DNA of 64,000 bases from Paraburkholderia sp. BL23I1N1 (GCF_003610295.1 NZ_RAPV01000001.1:806001-870000); one strand, 5' to 3'; counted from the stretch's first letter, positions 47,647 to 58,565 are shown. The notes: generated by a model not told the origin, from the sequence alone. Translations and numbers: made by a program.

Positions 47647-48792
47647 GTGACCGATTCCGATACTCACTCCGCTAACGAATTTCCGATTGCTCCGCCCACG
47701 CCTCGCAAGGGGCGCGGCGCGGTGACGAACTTGCAAGGCCGTTACGAAGTCGACCAGCGCGAAGTGGTGGACGACGGCTGGCTTTCGTCGCCTGAGGAAG
47801 ACGGTGAGCCGAAAGTCTTGCGCACGCAGGTTTTCGAGGAGCGGGCCAAAACCATTCTCACGCGTAATGCGTCGCCAGATATTCCGTTCGGTGTGTCACT
47901 GAACCCGTATCGGGGCTGCGAACATGGCTGTATCTACTGCTTCGCGCGGCCTACGCATAGTTATCTGGGGCTGTCGCCCGGTCTCGACTTCGAAAGCCGT
48001 ATCTACGCGAAGATCAATGCGCCGGAATTGCTCGAGCGCGAGTTGTCGAAGAAGTCCTATGTGCCCGAGCCCATCGCGCTGGGCGTCAACACCGACGCGT
48101 GGCAACCCGTCGAGCGCGATTTGCGGCTGACTCGGCGGGTGGTCGAAGTGCTCAGCGAGCGGGGCCATCCGTTCGCGGCGATCACCAAATCATCGCTGAT
48201 CGAGCGCGATATCGATCTGCTTGCGCCCATGGCGGCGCGCGGGCAGTTTATGGCGGCCGTCACGATCACCACGCTGGACGCGGAAATCGCGCGCACGCTT
48301 GAGCCGCGCGCGGCTACGCCGTCGCGTCGATTGCGCACGATCCGTACCTTGAGCGAGGCGGGTATTCCGGTTGGCGTGAGCATCGCGCCGGTGATTCCGT
48401 TCGTCACCGAGCCGGACATGGAGCGCGTGCTGGAAGCCTGCGCAGAGGCCGGCGCATGCAATGCGAGCTACATCGTGCTGCGTTTGCCATGGGAAGTTGC
48501 GCCGCTATTCAAGGATTGGCTCGCGGCGCATTTTCCCGATCGCGCCGACCGGGTGATGAGTCGCGTGCGCGATATGCGGGGCGGGAAAGACTACGACTCG
48601 AACTTCTCCACGCGTATGAAGGGAGAAGGGTTGTGGGCAGACCTGCTGAAGCAGCGCTTCCAGAAGGCCACGCGTCGGCTCGGATTAAACCGGCGCGATC
48701 GCGGCATTCTCGATATGTCGCACTTTCGCCGGGTCGAGCCGGCGCGTGCTGAGCCGCCGCCAAGCGACAATCCGCAGTTGAGGCTTTTTTAG
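47647..48792 (+). CDS. PA0069 family radical SAM protein
   Basis: 381 residues from the GTG at 47647; the open frame upstream of it is not family-like. The radical SAM cluster is C91-x3-C95-x2-C98 (CEHGCIYC), which is the CxxxCxxC form. NPYRGCEHGCIYCFARPTH matches the SplB-related Rv2578c/PA0069 group. Substrate and reaction are unknown. Near the C-terminus FSTRMKGEGLWADLLKQRF and an LF ending are also typical. Confidence 0.9.
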   Translation: MTDSDTHSANEFPIAPPTPRKGRGAVTNLQGRYEVDQREVVDDGWLSSPEEDGEPKVLRTQVFEERAKTILTRNASPDIPFGVSLNPYRGCEHGCIYCFARPTHSYLGLSPGLDFESRIYAKINAPELLERELSKKSYVPEPIALGVNTDAWQPVERDLRLTRRVVEVLSERGHPFAAITKSSLIERDIDLLAPMAARGQFMAAVTITTLDAEIARTLEPRAATPSRRLRTIRTLSEAGIPVGVSIAPVIPFVTEPDMERVLEACAEAGACNASYIVLRLPWEVAPLFKDWLAAHFPDRADRVMSRVRDMRGGKDYDSNFSTRMKGEGLWADLLKQRFQKATRRLGLNRRDRGILDMSHFRRVEPARAEPPPSDNPQLRLF

Positions 48793-48808
48793 CGCGGCGC
48801 GCGGCAGC

Positions 48809-49276
48809 TCATTGCGACAGGGCTTTGGCGGCCTGGACCTGACCTTCGAAGTAAGTCTGGAACGAGATCGCAAGGCCCGTCATCAGCAGGAACGCACCGA
48901 TCAGCAGCGAAAAGATCACGATGAAAATGACGGTCCATCCCGAGCGGCTTTTGCGCTGGTTTTGCGGGTTGAACTGAGCATCCCATTTTTCATCCGGACG
49001 CAGACCGTAGACGATCGCAGCCAGAAACGCGGAGAGCAGCGAAACGGCGCCGAAAAACGCGAGTACCCAACCGAGCATCGAGGCACGCTCGCTTGCCACC
49101 ACCAGCATGGCGCCCGGAATGCCGATCAGCGTGCCGAGCAGATGAGCCCAGCCGTAAATGTCGCGCATGCCATACAGATAGAAGCGGTGAGCGCCGAGGC
49201 TCCCGAAGAAGAATGCCAGCGCGGCGGTAAGCGTCTTGGATCTGAAATGCGAGGAAGTCGAAGCAACGGTGGACAT
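48809..49276 (-). CDS. TM2 domain-containing membrane protein
   Basis: 155 residues with about four membrane helices. The TM2 signature is FFFGSLGAHRFYLYGMRDIYGW at residues 22-43. The last helix (about 115-140) is separated by a charged loop PDEKWDAQFNPQNQRKSR. Function unknown. Convergent with the radical SAM gene, 16 bases away. Confidence 0.88.
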   Translation of the reverse strand: MSTVASTSSHFRSKTLTAALAFFFGSLGAHRFYLYGMRDIYGWAHLLGTLIGIPGAMLVVASERASMLGWVLAFFGAVSLLSAFLAAIVYGLRPDEKWDAQFNPQNQRKSRSGWTVIFIVIFSLLIGAFLLMTGLAISFQTYFEGQVQAAKALSQ

Positions 49277-49390
49277 GTAGGCGAGGGCAAAGTGACGAGC
49301 GGTCGAAAGGAGCAGGGCGCAGGTGGGCGCGGATCGACGCGCATTCTACGCCCGCGGCGCGCTTACGGCTAAGGCTGCGGCGATGAGTAG

Positions 49391-50605
49391 CTACGGCGCT
49401 GAGTAGGTCACGCGGTAGACCGCGCCGGCGTAGTCGTCGCTGATCAGGAGCGAGCCATCAGGCAGCGGTTGGACGTCGGCTGGGCGGCCCCATACCGTTT
49501 CGCCCGGTTGGAGCCAGCCTTCGGCAAAGACTTCCTGGCGCGCGTTGCTGCCGTCAGGGTTGGTGATCACCCGCACGACGCGGTAACCGACCTTTTTGCT
49601 GCGATTCCACGAACCGTGTTCGGCGATGAAAATAGTGTCCCGATAGGCGGCCGGGAACATCGGGCCGTTGTAAAAGCGCATGCCGAGCGAGGCGACATGG
49701 GCGCCGAGTTTGACAACCGGCGGCGTGAAGGCGCTGCACGGATGATCTTTGCCGAACTCGGGGTCGGGCGTGTCGCCGCCATGGCAGTACGGAAAGCCGA
49801 AATCCATGCCGGCGCGCGGCGCGCGATTGAGTTTGTCGTCCGGTACGTCGTCGCCCATCAGGTCGCGGCCGTTGTCGGTGAACCAGAGTTCGTGCGTCAC
49901 CGGGTGCCACGCGAAGCCGACCGTGTTGCGAATGCCGCGCGCCACGACCTCATAATGGCTGCCGTCCGGCTCCATGCGGCCGATCAGCCCGAAGCGGTCG
50001 CGGTCTTTCAGACAGACATTGCAGGGCGCGCCTTGCGGCACGTACAGTTTGCCGTCCGGCCCGAAAGCGATGAATTTCCAACCGTGGTGGGTTTCTGTCG
50101 GCAGTGTGTCGGTGATGACAACCGGTTTGGGCGGATCGTTCAGATGGGCATCGATCGCGTCGAAGCGTAGAATTTTCGACACTGCGGATACATATAGCGC
50201 GCCACCCTGCCACGCCACGCCCGCTGGCGTTTCCAATCCGGAGGCGATTACGTGGCGAGCCGTCACACGCCCATTCTGCAATTCGAGCGCGTAGACGTGG
50301 CCGTCGAGGCTGCCTATATAAAGAATGCCTTTCGGCGAGAGCACCATGGCCCGAGCGCTGGGTACCGCGTCCGACAGAACCTCGATATGGAAGCCCGGCG
50401 GCAGTTTGATGCGCTCGACCGGCAGTGCAGCCAGCGCCGGCAGGGCCGCGGCGGCGAGCAGCAACGTTGCACCGGCTCGCAGGGTCTGAACACGGAAGGC
50501 GCTCGACAAGCCCGCAAGTACCGAAAAGCCGGCGCATCGCCAAAAAGCGGCGAATGAAGCGGCAAATGAAGCGGAAAAAAACGCAGGCGGCGGCAGGAGT
50601 TTCAC
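49391..50605 (-). CDS. PQQ-dependent sugar dehydrogenase / sorbosone dehydrogenase-like protein
   Basis: 404 residues. A long hydrophobic leader ends near AALA (about residue 61); a second start after the first 30 residues is possible. The beta-propeller repeats include GNLDG-like IGSLDGHVYAL, HHGWKFIAFGPDGKLYVPQG, and ELWFTDNGRDLMGDDVP. CNVCLKDRDR and CHGGDTPDPEFGKDHPC contribute cysteines that could form disulfides. Probably periplasmic; the substrate is unknown and PQQ use is assumed from the family. Confidence 0.88.
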   Translation of the reverse strand: MKLLPPPAFFSASFAASFAAFWRCAGFSVLAGLSSAFRVQTLRAGATLLLAAAALPALAALPVERIKLPPGFHIEVLSDAVPSARAMVLSPKGILYIGSLDGHVYALELQNGRVTARHVIASGLETPAGVAWQGGALYVSAVSKILRFDAIDAHLNDPPKPVVITDTLPTETHHGWKFIAFGPDGKLYVPQGAPCNVCLKDRDRFGLIGRMEPDGSHYEVVARGIRNTVGFAWHPVTHELWFTDNGRDLMGDDVPDDKLNRAPRAGMDFGFPYCHGGDTPDPEFGKDHPCSAFTPPVVKLGAHVASLGMRFYNGPMFPAAYRDTIFIAEHGSWNRSKKVGYRVVRVITNPDGSNARQEVFAEGWLQPGETVWGRPADVQPLPDGSLLISDDYAGAVYRVTYSAP

Positions 50606-50777
50606 GGGCGTTCCGTCAGGTAATTCGGGCGTTTCGGCGTGGTCCGGGCCCCCCGCCTGTGTGTCCGGCGCAACCCGGCCGCTCAGTTTGTCCCGGTAAG
50701 TGTTTGTTATGGCGTCGGTTTCCCGCTATAATCGCGTGTTTCAGTCGTTCCGCACCCCGGTTTTCAAGGATTCTAAT

Positions 50778-51032
50778 ATGGTCATCATCCGCTTGGCTCG
50801 TGGCGGCTCCAAGAAGCGCCCGTTCTACAACATCGTCGCAACCGATTCGCGTAACCGTCGTGACGGCCGCTTCATCGAGCGCGTTGGCTTCTACAACCCG
50901 GTCGCTACGAAGGGTGAGTCGCTGCGTATCGCTCAAGACCGCCTGACGTACTGGCAAGGCGTTGGCGCACAACTGTCGCCGACCGTCGAGCGTCTCGTGA
51001 AAGAAGCGCAAAAGGCGCAGCCGGCTGCTTAA
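50778..51032 (+). CDS. rpsP: 30S ribosomal protein S16
   Basis: 84 residues from ATG 50778 ([20 protein letters not shown]). First gene of the conserved rpsP-rimM-trmD-rplS operon. An AAGGATTCTAAT ribosome site precedes the start. All S16 hallmark residues, including [22 protein letters not shown], are present. Confidence 0.98.
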   Translation: MVIIRLARGGSKKRPFYNIVATDSRNRRDGRFIERVGFYNPVATKGESLRIAQDRLTYWQGVGAQLSPTVERLVKEAQKAQPAA

Positions 51033-51161
51033 TGGCAGCTTGCATGTGTATCGTCGTCGGTTCGGCCGGCGGCTCGCGCAGCTTGCGTGAGCAGTCCGAT
51101 GCGCGAGTTTTGCTGAAGCAGGCGTCGAAGGTGGCAGCGAGGTTCTCTTCGAGGTGTTCTT

Positions 51162-51896
51162 ATGTCTGAGCGTGATTCCGGCGGTTCAGGTCGCGCAAAG
51201 GCAAAAGTAACAGCCCCGCGCGCGAAGACGTCTGGTCAGGCGCCGTTCGGTGCATTCGTCCGCAAACCGGTCGAGGCTGCCGAAGGCAAGGCGAAAGCCA
51301 AAGTTGCAAACGCCGCTTCCGGCGCAGCAGAAATGCGAGCGGAAACGGTGGAAAGCTGGCCGGCCGACGCGGTCGAGGTCGGTGCAATCGTCGACGCTTA
51401 CGGCCTCAAAGGCTGGGTCAAGGTAGCCGCTCATGCGGATGCCGGGCGTGGCGGAGACGCGTTGCTAAGCGCGAAGCGCTGGTGGCTGATGAAAGGCCAC
51501 GAGCGCAAGTCGGCGCCGTCATTGCAGGCAAAAACGCATAGCGACAGTGTCGTTGCCCATCTGGGCGGTGTAACTGATCGCGATGTGGCATTGGCGCTGC
51601 GCGGCACGCGCGTTTATATCAGCCGCAGCGAATTTCCGGCTCTCGAAGCCGACGAATTCTACTGGGTCGACCTGCTCGGCCTGGATGTGGTGAATGTTGC
51701 CGGGGTCAACCTCGGCAAGGTTGCAGACATGATCGACAACGGTGCGCACTCGGTGTTGCGCATCGAATACCCGGATACCGACAAAAACGGTAAGCCGGTC
51801 ACCGGCGAGCGCTTGATCCCGTTCGTCGGCGTCTTTGTCAAAACGGTGGATCAGGCGGCGAAGCAGATCATCGTCGACTGGGAAGCCGATTACTAA
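51162..51896 (+). CDS. rimM: Ribosome maturation factor RimM
   Basis: 244 residues, longer than the usual 170-180. Residues 1-65 are an alanine/lysine-rich, probably disordered extension; the conserved RimM fold starts at [21 protein letters not shown] (about 71). The PRC barrel has [12 protein letters not shown] and [15 protein letters not shown]. Assists 30S maturation by binding S19. Second gene in the rpsP operon; an internal start near residue 58 ([12 protein letters not shown]) is a possible alternative. Confidence 0.94.
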   Translation: MSERDSGGSGRAKAKVTAPRAKTSGQAPFGAFVRKPVEAAEGKAKAKVANAASGAAEMRAETVESWPADAVEVGAIVDAYGLKGWVKVAAHADAGRGGDALLSAKRWWLMKGHERKSAPSLQAKTHSDSVVAHLGGVTDRDVALALRGTRVYISRSEFPALEADEFYWVDLLGLDVVNVAGVNLGKVADMIDNGAHSVLRIEYPDTDKNGKPVTGERLIPFVGVFVKTVDQAAKQIIVDWEADY

Positions 51897-51920
51897 ATAA
51901 TTCGCTGACTGGAGAGAGCG

Positions 51921-52688
51921 ATGCAGTTCGATGTCGTGACGCTCTTTCCTGACATGTTTCTTGCGCTGACCGACTGGGGTATCACCAGCCGTGCGGCGAA
52001 GCAGGAGCGCTACGGGTTGCGTACGTGGAATCCCCGCGATTTCACCACGGACAACTACCGCACAATCGACGATCGCCCCTACGGCGGCGGCCCCGGCATG
52101 GTCATGCTGGCCAAGCCCCTGGAAGACGCGATCGGCGCGGCGAAAGCGGCGCAGGCGGAGCAGGGCATCGGCGCGTCGCGCGTCGTGATGATGTCGCCGC
52201 AAGGCGCCACACTGAATCACGATCGTGTCATGCAGTTCGCGGCCGAACCCGGTCTGATCCTGTTGTGCGGGCGCTATGAAGCGATCGATCAGCGCTTGCT
52301 CGACCGTGTCGTCGACGAAGAAGTCAGTCTCGGCGACTTCGTGCTGTCCGGCGGCGAATTGCCGGCCATGGCGTTGATGGATGCCGTAGTGCGTCAGTTG
52401 CCCGGCGTGCTGAACGATTCGCAATCGGCGGTACAGGACAGTTTCGTTGACGTGCTGCTGGATTGTCCGCATTACACGCGACCGGAGGAATACAACGGCG
52501 TGCGTGTACCCGATGTGCTGCTCGGCGGCCATCATGCGGAAATCGAAGCGTGGCGCCGGCGTGAGGCTTTGCGCAATACGTTGAACAAGCGGCCCGATCT
52601 GATCGTGAAGGCCAGAAAAAACAAGATGTTGAGCCGTGCCGACGAGGCATGGCTTACAAGTCTCGCGAAGGAAGTGTCGAAGGCGTAA
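51921..52688 (+). CDS. trmD: tRNA (guanine-N1)-methyltransferase
   Basis: 255 residues. SPOUT knot methyltransferase making m1G37, needed to prevent +1 frameshifting. [28 protein letters not shown] and [13 protein letters not shown] are the family motifs for SAM and knot. Starts 24 bases after rimM. Confidence 0.97.
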   Translation: MQFDVVTLFPDMFLALTDWGITSRAAKQERYGLRTWNPRDFTTDNYRTIDDRPYGGGPGMVMLAKPLEDAIGAAKAAQAEQGIGASRVVMMSPQGATLNHDRVMQFAAEPGLILLCGRYEAIDQRLLDRVVDEEVSLGDFVLSGGELPAMALMDAVVRQLPGVLNDSQSAVQDSFVDVLLDCPHYTRPEEYNGVRVPDVLLGGHHAEIEAWRRREALRNTLNKRPDLIVKARKNKMLSRADEAWLTSLAKEVSKA

Positions 52689-52840
52689 AGCCTTGGTCTT
52701 TCGAGCGGACATAGGCGGTGCCGCACATGCGTGTACGGCGCCAGATGTGAACCCATCCTCTATCGGGGCCGTAGCCAGGCGCAACAGGTAAAACCAGCGC
52801 GCGGCAGGTACGAACGCCGACAAGATGGACTTAGGAGTCA

Positions 52841-53233
52841 GTGATGAATCTGATTGCAATACTCGAGCAGGAAGAAATCGGCCGCGCCCTCGGCGAGAAG
52901 ACCATCCCCGAATTCGCCCCCGGCGATACGGTGATCGTCAGCGTGAACGTGGTTGAAGGTACGCGTAAGCGTGTTCAGGCTTACGAAGGCGTCGTGATCG
53001 CCAAGCGTAACCGTGGTCTGAATTCGTCGTTCATCGTCCGCAAGATTTCGTCGGGCGAAGGCGTCGAGCGTACGTTCCAGACGTACTCGCCGCTGCTGGC
53101 AAGCATCGTCGTGAAGCGTCGTGGCGATGTGCGTCGCGCGAAGCTGTACTACCTGCGCGACCGTTCGGGCAAGTCGGCTCGAATCAAGGAAAAGCTGGTC
53201 GCGAAGAAAGACCGCGCTGCTCCGGAAGCGTAA
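52841..53233 (+). CDS. rplS: 50S ribosomal protein L19
   Basis: 130 residues. [14 protein letters not shown] and [25 protein letters not shown] are L19 hallmarks; sits at the 30S-50S interface. It follows trmD after 152 bases and closes the operon with a clear terminator. AGGAG ribosome site before the ATG. Confidence 0.98.
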   Translation: MMNLIAILEQEEIGRALGEKTIPEFAPGDTVIVSVNVVEGTRKRVQAYEGVVIAKRNRGLNSSFIVRKISSGEGVERTFQTYSPLLASIVVKRRGDVRRAKLYYLRDRSGKSARIKEKLVAKKDRAAPEA

Positions 53234-53242
53234 AAGCTGTAA

Positions 53243-53271
53243 GAAAAAGCACCCCTCGCGGGTGCTTTTTT
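53243..53271 (+). terminator. Terminator of rpsP-rimM-trmD-rplS
   Basis: AAAAAGCACCC-CTCGC-GGGTGCTTTTTT hairpin with a T-run, 10 bases after the rplS stop. Confidence 0.95.
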
Positions 53272-53326
53272 GTTTGCCAGGTCAAAATAGCGGCATGTTC
53301 ACTATCCGCTCATTCCGAGAGACCCG

Positions 53327-54040
53327 TTGATCCGCCCCGCCTTTGAGCCTGAAACTCTGCCTGTCGAAGCGACGGGTGCCAATCTGCCACCGGTGCTTGC
53401 CGGGCGCCTGACGCCCGATGGTCTGCGTGGGCGTTTCAAGCAGCGTCTTGACTGGACGCCAGAACCGATTATCGAAGCGCCCTGGCGCGATAAGCACGTC
53501 GATCCGCGCGTTGCCGCCGTGTTGGTGCCGCTGGTCGTGCGCGACAACGGCCTCACCGTGCTGCTGACCCAACGTGCCGACCATCTGAACGACCACGCCG
53601 GGCAGGTGAGCTTTCCCGGCGGCCGTCACGAACCGTTCGACGCGGATGCGACCGCTACGGCATTGCGCGAGGCGCAGGAAGAAGTCGGTCTCGATCCGTC
53701 GCGCGTTGAAATTCTTGGTGCGTTGCCCGACTATCTGACGGGCACCGGGTTTCGCGTGACGCCCGTCATCGGTCTCGTGCATCCGCCCTTCACGTTGAAA
53801 GCGGATGCATTCGAAGTAGCCGAAGTCTTCGAAGTGCCGCTCGCTTTCCTGATGAACCCCGCGCATCATGAGGAGCGCGTGTTTCGTTACGAAGGCGGCG
53901 AGCGCCGCTTCTTCGCGATGCCCTATCCGCGCGCCGTTTCGGCGGAAGCCGAAGATAGCGACGAATTGGGCGGCCATTATTTCATCTGGGGCGCGACAGC
54001 GGCGATGCTGCGCAACTTCTATCGCTTTCTCGCGGCGTGA
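53327..54040 (+). CDS. CoA pyrophosphatase (NudL/YeaB-type Nudix hydrolase)
   Basis: 237 residues from a TTG start with GAGAGA upstream. The Nudix box is GGRHEPFDADATATALREAQEEVG at 98-121, preceded by LLTQRADHLNDHAGQVSFPGG, the UPF0035 signature that marks CoA-hydrolysing enzymes. Splits CoA into phosphopantetheine and 3',5'-ADP. Follows the rplS terminator, so it is probably transcribed separately. Confidence 0.93.
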   Translation: MIRPAFEPETLPVEATGANLPPVLAGRLTPDGLRGRFKQRLDWTPEPIIEAPWRDKHVDPRVAAVLVPLVVRDNGLTVLLTQRADHLNDHAGQVSFPGGRHEPFDADATATALREAQEEVGLDPSRVEILGALPDYLTGTGFRVTPVIGLVHPPFTLKADAFEVAEVFEVPLAFLMNPAHHEERVFRYEGGERRFFAMPYPRAVSAEAEDSDELGGHYFIWGATAAMLRNFYRFLAA

Positions 54041-54155
54041 GCTGCGCCGGTTTGTGCAGTTGTTGGGTGTTTGTCAACGTCTGCGCTCAGTCGCATCCGG
54101 CCCTGTGCTATCGTTATAAAACAATCGTAAAAACTCGAAAAGCACGGCGCATCGC

Positions 54156-55094
54156 ATGACTTTTTTCTCCGTATTGCTGGCTCTGATCATTGAACAGGTA
54201 CGCGCGCTATCGCCGAACAATCCGGTGTCCGCGTTGCTTCAATACCATGCGGAGTCGGCGGCGCACGGATTCGATGCCGGCAAGCCCAAGCATGGCCTGC
54301 TCGCGTGGCTCGTGGTTGTGGTGCCGTGGACGCTGGCCGTCGCGCTCGTCTACTACGTGCTTTATCACATTCACTTTGCGCTGGCGTTCCTGTGGAACGT
54401 CGCGGTGTTGTACTTCACGCTCGGCTTCCGGCAGTTCAGCCATTACTTCACCGATATCCACCTCGCGTTGAATAACGACGATGTGCCGCGCGCGCGTGAA
54501 ATCCTGCACGAATGGACAGGGCTCGACACCGTCGACATGCCCGTCAGCGAGATCGTGCGTCATACGCTGATTCACGCCGTGGTCGCCTCGCATCGGCATG
54601 TGTTTGGTGTGTTCTTCTGGTTCCTGATTCCGGTCGGGCCGGCGGGCGCGGTGCTGTATCGGATCGCCGAGTATCTGGCGCGTGCATGGGCGCGTCCGGT
54701 CGACGATCGCACCGTGGCGTTTTCGAGTTTCGCGCAGCGCGCTTTTTTCGTGATCGACTGGGTGCCGGCGCGGCTCACGTCGCTAGGTTTTGCGATTGTC
54801 GGTAATTTCGAAGACGCGATTTATGCATGGCGCAACCACGCGCGTCAGTGGCCGGATGCGAACGACGGCGTGTTGCTGGCTGCGGGCAGTGGGGCGCTCG
54901 GCGCACGTCTGAGTGGGCCGCTCGCTGAACCGTCGAGCCTTGACGCGCTCGCCACGGGCGACGGTGGCCCGATGCAGGTGGGCGACGACTGCACGCCGCG
55001 CACGCTGCAATCGGCGGTCGGTCTCGTGTGGCGCGCGGTGGTGCTGTGGATGATCTTGCTGCTGATGCTGACGATTGCGGTCTGGCTCGCCTGA
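54156..55094 (+). CDS. CobD/CbiB family membrane protein
   Basis: 312 residues with four to five membrane helices. Starts FFSVLLALIIEQVRALSPNN; the middle has LGFRQFSHYFTDIHLALNNDDVPRAREIL and LIHAVVASHRHVFGVFFWFLIPVGPAGAVLYRI, as in cobalamin CobD/CbiB and the related AmpE-like group. No other cobalamin gene is nearby, so a role in B12 synthesis is uncertain; it may be a stand-alone paralogue. Confidence 0.85.
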   Translation: MTFFSVLLALIIEQVRALSPNNPVSALLQYHAESAAHGFDAGKPKHGLLAWLVVVVPWTLAVALVYYVLYHIHFALAFLWNVAVLYFTLGFRQFSHYFTDIHLALNNDDVPRAREILHEWTGLDTVDMPVSEIVRHTLIHAVVASHRHVFGVFFWFLIPVGPAGAVLYRIAEYLARAWARPVDDRTVAFSSFAQRAFFVIDWVPARLTSLGFAIVGNFEDAIYAWRNHARQWPDANDGVLLAAGSGALGARLSGPLAEPSSLDALATGDGGPMQVGDDCTPRTLQSAVGLVWRAVVLWMILLLMLTIAVWLA

Positions 55095-55176
55095 AGCGGT
55101 TCGCTTGAATCAGCGCGTAACTAACGCAACGCCATAGCGGCTTCACCGCCTGTCACGCGCACCGCGCCCACCCGCT

Positions 55177-55497
55177 TCACCCATCCAGCGGATCCCGCGC
55201 CGTCCCGCACTGCCAGCACACCGTGAACTGTGCCTCGAGCGTCTCCCCGCACTGGCGGCATTGCCACGACGGCGAGCCCGCCGCCGGTCCATGCGAAGCC
55301 GCATCGATCAACCGCCGCGCCATCACCTCATCGCGTTCATCGACGAGCCATAGCTCCGGCGCGCACTGATCCGCCGGAATATCGCCGAGCGCGCCGTTCA
55401 GATAACGGTTATGCAACTCGCAAGCGATGCCCGCCGTCTGCAGCACATTGACCCAATGCTGTCCGATGATCAGATTCGGCGCGCGCATCAATTTCAT
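55177..55497 (-). CDS. DUF2007 domain protein with C-terminal zinc ribbon
   Basis: 106 residues. N-terminal DUF2007 fold (NLIIGQHWVNVLQTAGIACELHNRYLNGALG), followed by a CxxC...CxxC ribbon (CRQCGE and CWQCGT, about residues 80-98). Function unknown, perhaps signal transduction. Ends near the convergent cobD-like gene. Confidence 0.88.
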   Translation of the reverse strand: MKLMRAPNLIIGQHWVNVLQTAGIACELHNRYLNGALGDIPADQCAPELWLVDERDEVMARRLIDAASHGPAAGSPSWQCRQCGETLEAQFTVCWQCGTARDPLDG

Positions 55498-55527
55498 CGT
55501 GAGTCCATGAGTTGGCCGCGACGCGCC

Positions 55528-56469
55528 TTAGCGCACGATCTGGCTGGCTTCGTGCACCAGTTGCGCATACAGGGCGTGCCGTTCGCACCGGATTTGGCCG
55601 TCGGCGACCGCTTCGAGAATCGCGCAGCCCGGCTCCTGCAAGTGATGGCAGTTGTAGAAGCGGCAGTTCGGCAGCAGCGGCCGGAACTCGGGAAACGCGC
55701 GTTCGAGCCGACCTTCGGTCAGATGATGCAGGCCGAATTCCTGGAAGCCCGGCGAATCGATCAACGCACCGCCGTCGCCACCCGGCAAAGGGTAGAGCCG
55801 CGTGAAGGTCGTAGTATGCCGCCCGCTGTTCAACGCGGTCGAGATCTCGCGTGTGGCGACCTCGGCATCCGGAATCAGCAGGTTCACCAACGTCGATTTG
55901 CCCATGCCGGACTGGCCGAGTAGCAGCGTCGAGTGGCCTTGCAGATGTTCGAGCAAAGCGGGTCGTGCGGCGTCAGGCAGCGTCTTGATCGACACTTCGA
56001 CGACGGTGTAGCCGAGTGCGCGATACGATTCGAGCCGCTTGCGCGCACTCTCGAGCGCACCGGTCACGTCGATCTTGTTCAGCACGATCAACGGCTTCAG
56101 TTCGTTCGCCTCAGCAGCGACTAACGCGCGGCCCAACAGGTCCTCGCTGAAATGCGGCTCTGTAGCGAGCACGATCAGCAACTGATCGAGATTCGCGGCA
56201 AACAGTTTCGACTTGTACTGATCCGAGCGATACAGCAGATTGCGCCGTTCGCCGATCTCGACGATCACGCCCTGATCCGCCGAAGTCGGCTCATAAATCA
56301 CGCGATCGCCGACCGCGACTTCGCTGCGCTTGCCGCGCGGGAAACACTGGAGCATCGGGCTGCCGTCTTCCGGCGCGACCAGGTAGTGGCGCCCATGCGC
56401 GGCAATGACGAGGCCGCCTACGCGCGTGCTGGACGGCGCGCGCGGCGCTTTCGGGGAGCGGCCGCTCAT
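55528..56469 (-). CDS. rsgA: Small ribosomal subunit biogenesis GTPase RsgA
   Basis: 313 residues. Circularly permuted GTPase: an OB fold at about 15-80, G4 VLNKID before G1 GQSGMGKST, and G3 [10 protein letters not shown] after it. The C-terminal zinc site contains [15 protein letters not shown]. Promotes late 30S assembly. Overlaps the M48 peptidase gene by four bases (ATGA), so the two are probably co-translated. Confidence 0.95.
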   Translation of the reverse strand: MSGRSPKAPRAPSSTRVGGLVIAAHGRHYLVAPEDGSPMLQCFPRGKRSEVAVGDRVIYEPTSADQGVIVEIGERRNLLYRSDQYKSKLFAANLDQLLIVLATEPHFSEDLLGRALVAAEANELKPLIVLNKIDVTGALESARKRLESYRALGYTVVEVSIKTLPDAARPALLEHLQGHSTLLLGQSGMGKSTLVNLLIPDAEVATREISTALNSGRHTTTFTRLYPLPGGDGGALIDSPGFQEFGLHHLTEGRLERAFPEFRPLLPNCRFYNCHHLQEPGCAILEAVADGQIRCERHALYAQLVHEASQIVR

Positions 56470-57725
56470 GCGTGCCGCAGCAGGCGGTCGATCCGCTGCG
56501 ACGCCGGCGGATGCGAGTAATAGAACGCGGTGTAGAGCGGATCGGGCGTCAGGGTCGACGCGTTGTCCTCATACAGTTTGACGAGCGCGTTGATGAGATC
56601 TTGCGCATCGGTTTGCGTGGCGGCGAACGCGTCGGCTTCGAACTCGTGCTTGCGCGAGCTGAGGCTGCCGAGCGGCGTGACGAAGAACAGGAACACCGGC
56701 AGCGCGAGGAAGAACAGCACCAGCGCGAGGCCGCTATTGCCGCCGATCAGCGACGGTCGCACGCCCAGTCCTTCATAGAACCACACGCATTGCGTCAGCC
56801 AGCCGAGCAGCGCGAGCATTGCGAGGCTGATCGCGAACATGACAACCATCCGCTTGATCACGTGACGGCGCTTGAAGTGGCCGAGTTCGTGCGCGAGTAC
56901 CGCTTCGATCTCGTTGCCCGACAGGCGCGCGAGCAGCGTGTCGAAAAACACGATCCGCTTGGCCGCGCCGAAGCCGGTGAAATAGGCGTTGCCATGCGCC
57001 GAACGGCGGCTGCCGTCCATCACGAACAGGCCTTTCGCGGCGAAACCGCAGCGCTGCATCAACGCTTCGATGCGGCTTTTCAGGGCTTCGTCCTTGAGCG
57101 GCTCGAACTTGTTGAAGAGCGGCGCGATGAACGACGGATACAGCACGAGCACGAGCATCTGGAACACAACCCAGACGATCCACGCCCACAGCCACCACAG
57201 GCTGCCGGCCTCGCTCATCAGCCACAGCACGACGAACAGCAGCGGCAGGCCGAACGCGGCGCCGAGCAGCAGGCCCTTGATCCGGTCGAGAAAGAAAATA
57301 CCCTTGCTCATCCGGTTGAAGCCGAAACGCTGCTCGACCACGAATTGACGGTAGTACTCGAACGGCAGATCGATCGCGCCGGTGATCGCGATGACCGCCG
57401 CGACCAGTGCGATCTGGCCGGCGTAGCCCCGACCGAGCCAGTTGGAGATGGCCAGATCGAGCGCCTGAACGCCGCCCAGCAGCGTCAGCCCAATCAGGAC
57501 CGCCGCGCCGACGACGATCTCGATCATCGTGAGGCGCGTGCGTTCAACGGTGTAGTCCGCGGCACGCTGGTGCGCGGTGAGCGCGATGGTGCCGGCAAAC
57601 TGGCTCGGCACCTGCCCGCGATGGCCGGCGACGAAGCGGATCTGCCGCGACGCGAGCCACAATTTGGTGCCGACCATTGCCACGACGGCGACGACGAACA
57701 GAACAGTGAAGTACAGGGTAGGCAT
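56466..57725 (-). CDS. M48 family zinc metalloprotease (Ste24-like)
   Basis: 419 residues with about seven membrane helices. HELGH at 279-283 binds zinc; the third ligand is probably the glutamate in [10 protein letters not shown]. Resembles CAAX-prenyl-protease Ste24 rather than short HtpX. A membrane quality-control role is likely in bacteria, which lack prenylated targets. First in a peptidase-rsgA pair, divergent from orn. Confidence 0.93.
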   Translation of the reverse strand: MPTLYFTVLFVVAVVAMVGTKLWLASRQIRFVAGHRGQVPSQFAGTIALTAHQRAADYTVERTRLTMIEIVVGAAVLIGLTLLGGVQALDLAISNWLGRGYAGQIALVAAVIAITGAIDLPFEYYRQFVVEQRFGFNRMSKGIFFLDRIKGLLLGAAFGLPLLFVVLWLMSEAGSLWWLWAWIVWVVFQMLVLVLYPSFIAPLFNKFEPLKDEALKSRIEALMQRCGFAAKGLFVMDGSRRSAHGNAYFTGFGAAKRIVFFDTLLARLSGNEIEAVLAHELGHFKRRHVIKRMVVMFAISLAMLALLGWLTQCVWFYEGLGVRPSLIGGNSGLALVLFFLALPVFLFFVTPLGSLSSRKHEFEADAFAATQTDAQDLINALVKLYEDNASTLTPDPLYTAFYYSHPPASQRIDRLLRHA

Positions 57726-57913
57726 CCGGGGATTCCGTGGTATCTATGCGAGAATTATATGTTTCTTCCCGCCTGGCGGCGGGGGATAAGGCTAAACCGG
57801 CCCGAGCCGGCCCGAACCGGCTCAAGCCACCTCAAACCGATCTCATACGAACAATCGCCGCGGCAAGCCTCGCTTCCAGCGAAGCCGTTTGCCCGGCCAT
57901 CAGGGTTGCCTTC

Positions 57914-58531
57914 ATGACTGACATCCTCGCATCCACCGAACAGCCGCCGCTCGTGCGCAGCGACATGAATCTCGTCTGGCTGGACATGGAAATGACCGGG
58001 CTCGAGCCGGACACCGACCGCATCATCGAAATCGCGGTGGTGGTGACGAATTCGACACTCGACCGGCTGGTCGAAGGCCCGGTGCTGGCGATTCACCAGA
58101 GCGACGAGACGCTCGCCAAAATGGATCAGTGGAACCAGAACACGCATGGCCGCTCGGGCCTGATCGATCGCGTGAAGGCCTCGACGGTGAGCGAAGCCGA
58201 TGCCACCGAACAGATTCGCGATTTTCTTAGCGCTTATGTGCCGCCTGGCAAATCGCCGATGTGCGGCAATTCGATCTGCCAGGACCGCCGCTTTATGGCG
58301 CGCTGGATGCCGGATCTGGAACGCTTCTTCCATTACCGCAATCTCGACGTCAGCACGCTGAAGGAATTGTGCCGCCGCTGGCAGCCGGCAATCTACAAGG
58401 GTTTCCAGAAACGCGCGATGCACACCGCGCTGGCCGACATCCACGAATCGATCGACGAGCTGAAATACTACCGCGAGCACTTCCTGATTCCGGCGGCCTC
58501 GCAGGTTCCGGAAACGCCCGCCGCGGAATAA
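57914..58531 (+). CDS. orn: Oligoribonuclease
   Basis: 205 residues from ATG 57914; a shorter start at residue 18 is possible. DEDDh exonuclease: D24 and E26 in [11 protein letters not shown], later [16 protein letters not shown] and the [11 protein letters not shown] site with catalytic histidine and aspartate. Degrades 2-5-nt RNAs and pGpG, closing c-di-GMP turnover. Divergent from the M48 gene. Confidence 0.96.
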   Translation: MTDILASTEQPPLVRSDMNLVWLDMEMTGLEPDTDRIIEIAVVVTNSTLDRLVEGPVLAIHQSDETLAKMDQWNQNTHGRSGLIDRVKASTVSEADATEQIRDFLSAYVPPGKSPMCGNSICQDRRFMARWMPDLERFFHYRNLDVSTLKELCRRWQPAIYKGFQKRAMHTALADIHESIDELKYYREHFLIPAASQVPETPAAE

Positions 58532-58565
58532 CTCGTGGAATAGCCCATCAGCGGCCGTTCCAGCT

